Positions 42,787-50,172 of a stretch of 55,161 bases of DNA are shown piece after piece. Below the pieces are notes generated by a model. That model saw only the letters and a list, made by a program, of their open reading frames with translations. It had not been told where the DNA came from and searched no databases. Positions within the stretch are counted from its first letter, which is position 1. Every line of letters starts with the position of its first letter. Made by a program: the position numbers and the translations under genes. Source of the DNA: Thermoleophilia bacterium (lineage in GTDB: Bacteria; Actinomycetota; Thermoleophilia; Miltoncostaeales; Miltoncostaeaceae); the NCBI GenBank assembly GCA_009694365.1, contig SHVE01000012.1, positions 1 through 55,161 of the forward strand, in the 5' to 3' direction.

Positions 42787-42813
42787 CAACGGGCGCCCTA
42801 TGGGCGCCCGTTG
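42787..42813. terminator. bidirectional terminator hairpin between convergent genes
   Basis: Arms CAACGGGCGCCC and GGGCGCCCGTTG (12 perfect pairs) with a 3-nt loop lie between the stops at 42704 (plus) and 42838 (minus). There is no T-run, as is common in high-GC actinobacteria. Confidence 0.75.
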
Positions 42814-42837
42814 CGTAGAACCTATGAGACGGCGGAT

Positions 42838-43149
42838 CTAGCCGCGAGCGGCGAGGAACTCCTGAACCATCTTCTCGCCGGCCTCGTGGCCCTGCTCGAA
42901 GTAGACGCGGTTGATCTCCGTGAACACCGTCCACTGGGATGGGATGTCGTCCTCGGCCAGGGTGGCGTCAACCGGGCAGGCCTCCACGCAGGCGTCGCAG
43001 TCGATGCATTCGGCCGGGTCGATGTAAAGCATCGTGGCCGTGTCGGCGTGCTCCTCACCGGGGGCGGGGTGGATGCAATCGACGGGGCACACGTCCGCGC
43101 AGGACGTGTCCTTGGTGCCGATGCAGGGCTCGGTGATGACGTATGCCAA
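42838..43149 (-). CDS. 7Fe ferredoxin ([3Fe-4S][4Fe-4S])
   Basis: This 103-aa FdxA-type ferredoxin has C9-x7-C17-x3-C21-P and C48-x2-C51-x2-C54-x3-C58-P. By homology C9, C17 and C58 hold a [3Fe-4S] cluster and C21, C48, C51 and C54 a [4Fe-4S] cluster. The C-terminal tail (WTVFTEINRVYFEQGHEAGE) is typical. TTG 43149 is the start, with AAGGAG 6 nt upstream. It is a likely electron acceptor for KorAB. Confidence 0.94.
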   Translation of the reverse strand: MAYVITEPCIGTKDTSCADVCPVDCIHPAPGEEHADTATMLYIDPAECIDCDACVEACPVDATLAEDDIPSQWTVFTEINRVYFEQGHEAGEKMVQEFLAARG

Positions 43150-43209
43150 CAGAGGCTCCTTGGGCGCTCGGTGTCGGGGACGCAGACGCGTCCCTGTACG
43201 AGGGGGAGT

Positions 43210-44319
43210 CTAACCGGTTACGCGGGTGAGCGGGTCCGTTATCGGGGCGAGTCCCACGGAGTCCGCGACGCGTGCTGCGATCTCGCGGAGTGCAACGGCC
43301 GCTGGGCTCTTCGGACGCGCCAGCACCACCGGCAGGCCGTCATCCCCGGCCCGCGCAACGTCCGACTCGAGGGGCACCTGCCCGATCAGGGGAACGCCGA
43401 GGTCAGTGGCCAGGGCCGACCCGCCGTCGCCTGAGAACACTTCGTAGCGCTCACCGGTGTCGGGGGCCACGAACCACGACATGTTCTCCACCACTCCGAT
43501 CACCGGCAGGTTCACCCGATCGGCCATCGCGGCTGCCCGGCGCGCCACTCGCTGGGCGGTGAGTTGCGGGGTGGTCACCACCAGCACGTGTGCGGTGGGC
43601 AAGAGCCCCGCGAGGGACAGCGACACGTCGCCGGTTCCCGGGGGCAGGTCCACCAAAAGCACATCGGGATCGTCCCAGAAGACCTCGGTGACGAACGACG
43701 TGAGGGCCTTGTGCAGCATGGGTCCACGCCAGATGACGGGGTTGTCGTCGGCGGTCATGAACCCGATGGACATGAGGCGCACGCCGTGACTCTCTACCGG
43801 AATGATGAGGTCGTCCATCATCACGGGCTGACGATCCACGCCCATCATCCGGGGGATCGAATAGCCGTAGACATCGGCGTCGAGTAGCCCGACGGAATGC
43901 CCCTCCGCCGCGAGGGCAACGGCCAGATTGCACGTGACGCTCGACTTGCCCACCCCGCCCTTGCCCGATGCCACCAGGATCACTTTGGTCCGCGAGCCGT
44001 CGCCGAACGCACTCTCCTTCCGGGACCCGCCGATGATGTTCTCGCGCACTCCGCCGCGCTCCTCGTCGGTCATCGTGTCGAGCCCCACCTGAACGCCGTC
44101 CACGCCCGGGATCGCAGCCACGGCCGCGCTCACCCGGCGTTGGATCTCCGCCTTTAGCGGGCAGCCGGCCACCGTGAGCTTGATGGTGATGGTGACCCGC
44201 CCACCGTCCACGTCCACCGACCCCACCATCCCCAGCGCGACGATGCTGCGGTGCAGCTCGGGATCGAGCACCTGGCCGAGGGCCGCGATGACGTGGTCCC
44301 GTGTCGGTGCCCCGGTCAC
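43210..44319 (-). CDS. mrp: Mrp/ApbC (NBP35-like) Fe-S carrier ATPase
   Basis: This 369-aa protein has an N-terminal MIP18 domain (about 5-80, with the conserved Cys in AGCPLKAEI) and a MinD-like ATPase with deviant Walker A GKGGVGKSS (119-127) and DLPPGTGD switch. In many ApbC proteins a CxxC pair near VENMS binds the cluster; here that position reads VENMSWFVAPDTGERYEVF with no cysteine. Actinobacterial Mrps often lack it too. GTG 44319 overlaps the preceding hydrolase stop. It probably aids Fe-S delivery. Confidence 0.9.
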   Translation of the reverse strand: MTGAPTRDHVIAALGQVLDPELHRSIVALGMVGSVDVDGGRVTITIKLTVAGCPLKAEIQRRVSAAVAAIPGVDGVQVGLDTMTDEERGGVRENIIGGSRKESAFGDGSRTKVILVASGKGGVGKSSVTCNLAVALAAEGHSVGLLDADVYGYSIPRMMGVDRQPVMMDDLIIPVESHGVRLMSIGFMTADDNPVIWRGPMLHKALTSFVTEVFWDDPDVLLVDLPPGTGDVSLSLAGLLPTAHVLVVTTPQLTAQRVARRAAAMADRVNLPVIGVVENMSWFVAPDTGERYEVFSGDGGSALATDLGVPLIGQVPLESDVARAGDDGLPVVLARPKSPAAVALREIAARVADSVGLAPITDPLTRVTG

Positions 44320-44981
44320 ATGAACATCCTCGCGTAGGGCTCCGCCTGCGCAAGGGTGACGCCCCACCGGTCGTGGCCCGGATAGATGATGGTGTCACCG
44401 GGCAACTCGTCGAAGATGCGCGTGAGGGAGCGCACCATGTCGTCGTGACTCGATCCCGGGAAGTCGGTACGGCCGATGCCCATTGCGAAGATCAGGTCAC
44501 CCACTATCGCCTGGCCGGCCTCCGCGTTGTAGGCCACTTGCAAACCGGGTGAGTGGCCCGGCGTCGCGATCATTTCGAACATGAGGTCACCGCACGTGAT
44601 GGTGTCGCCGTCTTCGAGAATGGCCGCGGGGGTGACGCCCGGCGTCGGCGGCGGGTTTCCGAACAGCGCGGGGTTGAACGGCGCCGGCGCCGCGAGCCAG
44701 CCCTCGTCGCCGCGGCCCACCCAGACGGGGATCCCCTGTGCATCCCACACGTGATTCTCCACCACGTGGTCCCAATGGCCGTGCGTGTCGAGAACCGCTA
44801 CCGGGGTTACGTCGAGGTCGGCGATGGTACCCGCCACCCACGCGCTGCTTCCCGCTGCCGGGTCCACGATGAGGGCACTCCCACCCACCCGATCGGCCAC
44901 CACATAGGTGTTGGTGGCCACCGGCCCGAATGTCCCGCCGCGAACGATCATGAGCGGCAAGTTAGGCCATTCCGGTGCCAT
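44316..44981 (-). CDS. metallo-beta-lactamase-fold hydrolase, glyoxalase II-like
   Basis: This 221-aa protein has the MBL metal motif THGHWDH (H67, H69, D71, H72), further ligands in ATPGHSPG and GDLIFAMGIGRTDFPGS, and PGHDRWG near the end. This is the glyoxalase II/persulfide-dioxygenase-like subgroup acting on thioesters. ATG 44981 is listed; ATG 44951 (residue 11, MIVRGGTFGP) may be the true start because the fold begins there. It is coupled to mrp by a GTGA overlap. Confidence 0.87.
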   Translation of the reverse strand: MAPEWPNLPLMIVRGGTFGPVATNTYVVADRVGGSALIVDPAAGSSAWVAGTIADLDVTPVAVLDTHGHWDHVVENHVWDAQGIPVWVGRGDEGWLAAPAPFNPALFGNPPPTPGVTPAAILEDGDTITCGDLMFEMIATPGHSPGLQVAYNAEAGQAIVGDLIFAMGIGRTDFPGSSHDDMVRSLTRIFDELPGDTIIYPGHDRWGVTLAQAEPYARMFM

Positions 44982-45016
44982 GCTGTCGGGACACCAGATG
45001 TTCCCCGGGAGGACAG

Positions 45017-45454
45017 ATGAGGGTCACCGTCGGATCCGACATGAGCCAGCCGGTCACCGATGCGGTGATCGCTTGGTTGGGCGCGCAGAGCCACGACGTC
45101 AGTCTCGTGGGTCCGCTGGCCGAGGGCGACGGGCGGGAGTGGGCGGACGTCGGTGTCGCCACCGCGCGGTCGGTGACGGAGGGAGCCGCCGATGTCGGGG
45201 TGCTCTTCTGCTGGTCTGGCACGGGTGTCTGCATCGCGGCCAACAAGGTCCCCGGCGCCCGGGCCGCACTGTGTGGTGATGCCGAGACCGCCCGCCTCGC
45301 ACGCCGGTACAACCATGCCAACGTCTTGGTCATGTCCATGCGCGCCACATCCCCCGCGGTGGCCGTCGAGATTACGCAGGCGTTTCTCGACGAGCCGTGG
45401 GGCGAGGACGACTACGACATCCGCAACGTGCGCGTGGTGGACGCGCTCGACTGA
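45017..45454 (+). CDS. RpiB/LacA/LacB-like sugar-phosphate isomerase family protein
   Basis: This 145-aa protein has the RpiB-type fold, with the Cys loop GVLFCWSGTGVCIAANKVPG and the phosphate-site RRYNHANVLVMSMR. Two details differ from true RpiB. The start reads GSDMSQP rather than GSDHAG, and two residues (WS) are inserted between the active Cys and GTG. It therefore belongs to a side branch whose substrate is uncertain. ATG 45017 has GGGAGGA 4 nt upstream. It is divergent from the MBL gene. Confidence 0.82.
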   Translation: MRVTVGSDMSQPVTDAVIAWLGAQSHDVSLVGPLAEGDGREWADVGVATARSVTEGAADVGVLFCWSGTGVCIAANKVPGARAALCGDAETARLARRYNHANVLVMSMRATSPAVAVEITQAFLDEPWGEDDYDIRNVRVVDALD

Positions 45455-45466
45455 TTGCGGCGGGCG

Positions 45467-46594
45467 CTATCGGTCGTGATGCTTCACGCGTGCGGCCTCC
45501 ACTCCGGCGACGCGCTGCTCGTGCAGCCCGGTCGCCAGACCTCGGGCGACGATGCCCGAGGCGTCGAGCCCCGCCAGTGCCCCCTGCTTCATGGGCATCA
45601 CGTGGCGCGCCAGGAGATCGTATGAGCGCAGCGTGGCCTCGGGTCCGGCCCACTCGGTGCCCCACACGAGGAACGTGCCAAACCCGCCTGTGTGCTCCTC
45701 GAGTTCGTCGATGAAGGTCAGAAGGTCGTCGGGCGTTCCCACCACCCACGACCCCGCTTCCACCATCTGGTCCACGGCCTTCTCGGGGGGGCCGGGAATG
45801 GGCGCGGGACGCCCGGTGAGCGCCTGGACGTAGTCGAACATCCACCGCCCACTGCCCTCGCGTACCTCCTCGATTGCCTGCGCGCGCGTCTCGGCTAGGT
45901 GCACCGGGACCACCACTCGCCAGTCGGCGCGTGACGCCGTGCGCCCCGCCGCGTCCGCTGCCTCCTCGGTGATCGCCCACTGTGCGGCGAGGTCGGCCGC
46001 GCCGAAGTACAGAGAGAGCGGCGCGGCGCCAATCCGACCGGCGAGGGCCATTCCGAAGGGCGATTCGAGGGAGGGGATGGCCAGCGGGGGGTGGGGGCGC
46101 TGATAGGGCCGCAGTTGCAGTACGGCGTCGTGCATCTCCCACCCGGGGCCCGTCGCGGTGAGGGGTTCGGTGCTGGTGAGAAGGTGCACCAGCGCCCCGA
46201 GTGCGACCTCCATTCGCTCACGGATCTCCGCCGGCGGAACGCCGAACATGGCCGCGTCGGTGAGGTGGCCCCCCGGGCCGAGGCCCAGATTGATTCGCCC
46301 GCGCGTGAGGTGGTCGAGCAATACGATGCGATCGGCCACCATGAACGGGTGGTGGTAAGTGAGCGAGATGGCGCCGGTTCCCAACCGGATGTGACGGGTG
46401 CGCTCGGCCGCCACTGCCAAAAAGATCTCGGGCGACGCGACGTACTCCCACCCGGTGGAGTGGTGCTCGCCCACCCACACCTCGTCAAACCCGAGGCGAT
46501 CCAACGCGACGATCAGGTCGAGATCGCGCTCTAAGGAGAGTGTGGGGTTCTCGCGTGGATCGTGGAAGGGTGCGAGGAAGGCGCCGAAGCGCAC
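45467..46594 (-). CDS. LLM-class flavin-dependent oxidoreductase
   Basis: This 375-aa protein is a luciferase-like (beta/alpha)8 barrel. It shows RFGAFLAPFHD at the start, GFDEVWVGEHHSTGWEYVASPEIFLAVAA, then RIRLGTGAISL-type and HPFMVADRIVLLDHLTRGR, all typical of alkanal monooxygenase-like enzymes using FMN or F420. Substrate unknown. GTG 46594 is preferred over an earlier in-frame start because the barrel begins there. It follows the lipoprotein gene by 4 bp. Confidence 0.87.
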   Translation of the reverse strand: MRFGAFLAPFHDPRENPTLSLERDLDLIVALDRLGFDEVWVGEHHSTGWEYVASPEIFLAVAAERTRHIRLGTGAISLTYHHPFMVADRIVLLDHLTRGRINLGLGPGGHLTDAAMFGVPPAEIRERMEVALGALVHLLTSTEPLTATGPGWEMHDAVLQLRPYQRPHPPLAIPSLESPFGMALAGRIGAAPLSLYFGAADLAAQWAITEEAADAAGRTASRADWRVVVPVHLAETRAQAIEEVREGSGRWMFDYVQALTGRPAPIPGPPEKAVDQMVEAGSWVVGTPDDLLTFIDELEEHTGGFGTFLVWGTEWAGPEATLRSYDLLARHVMPMKQGALAGLDASGIVARGLATGLHEQRVAGVEAARVKHHDR

Positions 46595-46598
46595 CGCG

Positions 46599-47450
46599 TC
46601 AGCCGCCCACCAGACCAGCGATGGCATTGAGATCGAGCGTGCGTGCGCCGGTGGGGGCGGTGATGTCCACGGGCTCGTCGAACCCGGAGAGCGTGGCCGA
46701 CACCGTAAGCGTAAGGGCCGTAAGTTGCGGGACCGCGTCGACCACGCCCGAGAGCATCACGTCGGCGGTCACCCGGTGGATGAGCAGGTCGGACGCCCCC
46801 ACCCAGACGTCGATCACTCCCCGCTTCAGCGCACTCTTCGCCTGCGCCGCGGTGCCGGGTGCGGTGGGGCCACCCGCGCCGAAGCCACCGATTAGCGACC
46901 CGACGTTGTCGGTCAGCGACGTGATGTCGACCTCCCCCCGGATGTGGATGACCGCGACGCCGTCGATCTCCTCGGTACCCACGATCTGGGGGTTGGCGAT
47001 CCACCCCGCGATCGTGGGCGCGATCTCGGTGGCATCCACGTCCTGCACGGCTCCGGCGGGCAGGTCGATCTTGATGGCCTGTCCCAGCACCGATGCGTAC
47101 AGACCACCGCCCACCTTGGTGATGTTGATCTGGACGGGTGAGCCCGCGATGTCGAACGTGAGGTCGAACGTGAGGTCCCCGGGCTCCGCGACGGCGCCTT
47201 CGCCGTCCACCACCAAGGAGTCCCCCAACAGGGTTCCGAGGATGCCCGCATCAGATCCGGATGCGAGGTCGGCGTCCACTGCGGCGGTGAGTGCGAAGCG
47301 GTACGAACGGAGTGCGCGGGTGTTGACGGCGCTCTCGGTGAGCAACTGCTCGGCCGACTTGCCGGCAGCGGCGTCGGAGCCCCCGCCGCATCCGGAGAGT
47401 GCGATCAGGGCCACGAACGCGACCGCAACGATGGCGAAAAGACGTCCCAC
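46599..47450 (-). CDS. LppX/LprAFG-type lipoprotein
   Basis: This 283-aa exported lipoprotein has a signal peptide ending in the lipobox L18-S-G-C21. A long half-barrel beta domain follows, as in LprG/LppX, which carry lipids between membrane and cell surface. A 12-bp tandem duplication (47151-47174) gives a repeated LTFD. Lgt at 29.5 kb would modify C21. GTG 47450 is the start; only 14 bp separate it from the divergent ATG 47465. Confidence 0.85.
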   Translation of the reverse strand: MGRLFAIVAVAFVALIALSGCGGGSDAAAGKSAEQLLTESAVNTRALRSYRFALTAAVDADLASGSDAGILGTLLGDSLVVDGEGAVAEPGDLTFDLTFDIAGSPVQINITKVGGGLYASVLGQAIKIDLPAGAVQDVDATEIAPTIAGWIANPQIVGTEEIDGVAVIHIRGEVDITSLTDNVGSLIGGFGAGGPTAPGTAAQAKSALKRGVIDVWVGASDLLIHRVTADVMLSGVVDAVPQLTALTLTVSATLSGFDEPVDITAPTGARTLDLNAIAGLVGG

Positions 47451-47464
47451 AGGGGCGGTATACC

Positions 47465-48220
47465 ATGCTCCGCGTGCCCGCGCTGGAGTTGATCCCCATT
47501 GGTGCCGGAGCCGCGTTCGGCCTGCCCGGTCAATCCCAGAGCAGTTACCTGGTTCGCGGTGGCCGGTCTGCGGTCTGTTTCGACCTCGGGTCGGGCACCT
47601 TCAACCACATTTTGGGCACTCTGGACCCCACCACGCTCGACGCCATCGTCATCAGCCACCTGCACCCCGACCACTTCGCCGATCTGCTCGCACTTCGGGT
47701 GTACATGGCCCATGGACCCGGCCTCGGGTACCCCCTCAACGTGTACTCCCCGCCGGGTCTGCTCGCGCGTCTCGACGTGGTTGCCGACGGGGAGTCGTGG
47801 GCGGGAATCCGCTTCCACGACCTCGCTGCGGGGGAGGGGCGCATCGACGCCGGGGAGCTCTGCATCCGGCACGCGGAGGTGCCTCACCTTCCCCCAACGC
47901 ATGCCAGCCGCGTGGAGTTTGGCGGCCGGTCCATCACCTACGGCGCCGATTGCGCTCCCGGTGACGCCCTGCCCACCCTCGCCGAGGGCACCGACGTGCT
48001 GGTGCTTGAGTGCACCTTTGGCACGGGACCGATCCCCGAGGGCGTACCCCACCTCAACGCTTGCACGGCTGGCGAGATCGCCCGACGCGCCGGTGCCGGC
48101 CGCCTGCTACTGGTCCACGGATACCCGGGCATTGACCGGGAGGCATCGGTGGCGGAGGCCGCCGACATCTTCGGCGGTCCTGTCGAGTGGGCCCGCGATG
48201 GGGTCGCTGTTACCGCGTGA
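47465..48220 (+). CDS. metallo-beta-lactamase-fold hydrolase, ribonuclease Z-like
   Basis: This 251-aa protein has the motif SHLHPDH (H65, H67, D69, H70), then CAPGDALPTL and the later ligand stretch LVLECTFGTGPIP and LVHGYPG. The pattern is close to RNase Z/ElaC-like or arylsulfatase-like MBL proteins, though too short on the exosite for a definite tRNase Z. ATG 47465 lies directly after a GGTATACC palindrome. GTG 47474 is an alternative start. The stop overlaps the next gene (GTGA). Confidence 0.82.
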   Translation: MLRVPALELIPIGAGAAFGLPGQSQSSYLVRGGRSAVCFDLGSGTFNHILGTLDPTTLDAIVISHLHPDHFADLLALRVYMAHGPGLGYPLNVYSPPGLLARLDVVADGESWAGIRFHDLAAGEGRIDAGELCIRHAEVPHLPPTHASRVEFGGRSITYGADCAPGDALPTLAEGTDVLVLECTFGTGPIPEGVPHLNACTAGEIARRAGAGRLLLVHGYPGIDREASVAEAADIFGGPVEWARDGVAVTA

Positions 48221-48507
48221 ACGGCCGCCGTCCCCGAATCCCCATTCGCCGCCCGGGTGGCCGCTCCGTGGTCGTCGCCATCGTCCTCAGCCTCATCATT
48301 CCGGGGCTCGGCCACGTGTACATCGGGCGTCTCGGCCGCGCGCTCATCTGGTTCGCGGGTGCCCTTGCCATCGGGGTCATCCTCGACAGTCAGTCCCCGA
48401 TCAACGTCGGATCGCTCGTCCTTCTCACCGTGCTCGGGGTGCTCGCCGCGGTTGACGCGCTGGTGTTCATCCGGTTTTTCGCGCCAACGAGGGCTCCCCG
48501 CAACTAA
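48217..48507 (+). CDS. small membrane protein, TM2-like
   Basis: This 96-aa protein has a basic N-terminus (NGRRPRIPIRRPGGRS) and three hydrophobic segments. The first carries LSLIIPGLGHVYIGRLGRAL, a pattern shared with TM2-domain and related small membrane proteins. Function unknown. GTG 48217 overlaps the upstream stop by 4 bp. Confidence 0.7.
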   Translation: MNGRRPRIPIRRPGGRSVVVAIVLSLIIPGLGHVYIGRLGRALIWFAGALAIGVILDSQSPINVGSLVLLTVLGVLAAVDALVFIRFFAPTRAPRN

Positions 48508-48528
48508 CGCCGCGGCCTTCCCGGCGGG

Positions 48529-48534
48529 TACCCT
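48529..48534 (+). promoter_or_regulatory. -10 box for leaderless nif3-like gene
   Basis: TACCCT ends 7 nt before GTG 48542. There is no ribosome site. Confidence 0.45.
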
Positions 48535-48541
48535 TGGTGGC

Positions 48542-49333
48542 GTGCTCACCGCCGATCTCCTCCTCGTGCTCGACGGCCTCGCTCCGGCGGGGCTCGCCGA
48601 GGAGTGGGACAACGTGGGCCTCATGGTGGGCCGTCGCGATCGGGAGATCACACGGGTGCTCGTGGCGCTCGATCTCCGCACAGGCGTGTTGGACGAGGCC
48701 CTCGCCACCGGATCGGATGCGATCCTCCTCCACCACCCGCCCATCTTCCCCGCGCTTCCCGCGGTGAGTGATGCCACCGTGATGGGGTCGTTGGTGCTGC
48801 GAGCGGCCGAGGTGGGGGTCACCGTCATTGCCGCGCACACCAATTTGGATTCGGCCCGTGGGGGCCTCAACGACCTCGTGGCGCAGATCCTCGGCATCCA
48901 CCACCCGGTGCCGATCGTCCCCAGTGCGTCCGATTGCACCGTGGGCCTCGGCCGGGTGGGGGAGGTCGAACCGCAGTCGCTCGGAGACCTCACGGCGCGG
49001 GCGGCGGAGGCCTTCTTGCCACGTCGTACCCCGGTGACCGTCGCGGGGGATCCGGATGCGCCGATCCATCGCGTTGCCGTGTGCACGGGGTCCGGCGGAT
49101 CGCTCATCGCCGCGGCGCGTGCCGCCGGTGCCGACGCCTACGTGACCGGCGATCTCACGTACCACGACTTCGATACGGCCGAGGGGATGGGGCTCGTCAA
49201 CGTGCCCCACGGAGCTGTGGAACGGCACGCCCTCAGCGCTTGGATACCCGTCCTCGCGGCGGTCATCGCGCCGTCGGGGGTCACCGTGGGCTTCGCCGCG
49301 GTGGACACGGACCCATGGTATGCGGCCTGCTAA
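48542..49333 (+). CDS. Nif3-like dinuclear metal centre protein
   Basis: This 263-aa protein of the NIF3/YbgI/YqfO family has metal ligands in ILLHHPPIF, AAHTNLDSARGGLND and the C-terminal GDLTYHDFDTAEG and VPHGAVERHAL. It lacks the PII-like insertion present in YqfO. These proteins form hexameric rings with two metal ions per subunit, and their function is unsettled (GTP cyclohydrolase I type 2 has been suggested). GTG 48542. It ends 14 bp before tRNA-Gly. Confidence 0.88.
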   Translation: MLTADLLLVLDGLAPAGLAEEWDNVGLMVGRRDREITRVLVALDLRTGVLDEALATGSDAILLHHPPIFPALPAVSDATVMGSLVLRAAEVGVTVIAAHTNLDSARGGLNDLVAQILGIHHPVPIVPSASDCTVGLGRVGEVEPQSLGDLTARAAEAFLPRRTPVTVAGDPDAPIHRVAVCTGSGGSLIAAARAAGADAYVTGDLTYHDFDTAEGMGLVNVPHGAVERHALSAWIPVLAAVIAPSGVTVGFAAVDTDPWYAAC

Positions 49334-49347
49334 TCTGGCCGGGCTTT

Positions 49348-49421
49348 GCGGGTGTAGCTCAGTTGGCTAGAGCGTCTGCTTGCCATGCAGAAGGTCGAGG
49401 GTTCGAGTCCCTTCACCCGCT
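49348..49421 (+). tRNA. tRNA-Gly (anticodon GCC)
   Basis: Acceptor arms GCGGGTG (49348-49354) and CACCCGC (49414-49420), discriminator T. The anticodon loop TTGCCAT gives GCC. The T-arm GAGGGTTCGAGTCCC is normal. CCA is not encoded. The gene lies close behind nif3 and before a hairpin. Confidence 0.97.
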
Positions 49422-49427
49422 CTTCCC

Positions 49428-49451
49428 GAGGCCCCGCTCCGGCGGGGCCTC
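49428..49451 (+). terminator. hairpin terminator after tRNA-Gly
   Basis: GAGGCCCCGC-TCCG-GCGGGGCCTC forms a perfect 10-bp stem 6 nt after the tRNA. No T-run follows. The 260 bp up to tRNA-Cys show no gene or other feature I can support. Confidence 0.75.
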
Positions 49452-49711
49452 GTCGTGGGGGGCCATCTCGGGGCCGCCCACGACCTCGTGACACCGGACC
49501 TCGGTCGGCGACCGGTGGTGCCCGTCGGATGGACCGCACTCCGGATCAGCCCCGGTCACGGTCGTCACGTCGTCGGGCGGGTGTGGACTCGCCACGGTGT
49601 CGGTCGTTGCCACGGGGGTGTTGCACCTGGGTCCCCACCCGACGGTCACGGCGCTGTCCGTCGCGTGGGGTGGCGTCGCGGGCGCTGAGGTGGCTAACCT
49701 GCGAGCGCGCT

Positions 49712-49783
49712 GGCGACCTGGCGAACTGGGAACGCATCGGTCTGCAAAACCGACATGAGTGGGTTCGACTCCCACGGTCGCCT
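49712..49783 (+). tRNA. tRNA-Cys (anticodon GCA)
   Basis: Acceptor GGCGACC (49712-49718) pairs with GGTCGCC (49776-49782), discriminator T at 49783. The anticodon stem TCGGT/ACCGA encloses CTGCAAA, giving GCA. The 72-nt length is usual for tRNA-Cys. CCA is not encoded. Confidence 0.97.
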
Positions 49784-50172
49784 CTTCGATTCGTCGCGTG
49801 ACGCCGGGTGATCGCTCCCGGTTCCGAACTCGCACCGCGCGGGTTACAAGCGTGGTCACGCCGGGGCGTACTCATCCGGGGGTGCTGTCGGTTCGGTGGT
49901 TCCGTCGCGTACCGGGACGACTCCGTGGTCCATGCGGGTGGAAATGCGACTCATCGAGGCATGGTCACCGGGATCGATCCCGTCGGTGTGCCACGGGCCG
50001 TTCGTTCCCGTCACGCATCGCACGTATTGCCGCCTCCGTCAATGACGACTAGCATCCGCGCGGCAATCGGCTGGGGACGCCTCACGGGGTTCCCGAGTCC
50101 CCTCCGGGACTTCTTCGGTCGGCGAGTCGGGCCGCACGCGTCTCGATTTGCATCCATCCGCTTGGAGGTACG
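49784..50172 (+). other. intergenic region with the korAB promoter and leader
   Basis: No gene is supported. It contains the promoter at 50027-50055 and, in the leader, a hairpin AGTCCC-CTCC-GGGACT (50096-50111). The ribosome site GGAGG at 50164-50168 serves korA. The first half (49784-50020) shows nothing recognisable. Confidence 0.6.
50027..50055 (+). promoter_or_regulatory. promoter of korAB
   Basis: -35 TTGCCG (50027-50032), a 17-bp spacer and -10 TAGCAT (50050-50055). The -10 and spacing equal those at rplM. The leader would be about 110 nt. Confidence 0.68.

Noticed and set aside
46540-47964. 474-aa plus-strand frame spanning lipoprotein and MBL genes
   Set aside because: It crosses two real genes on opposite strands and shows no family features.
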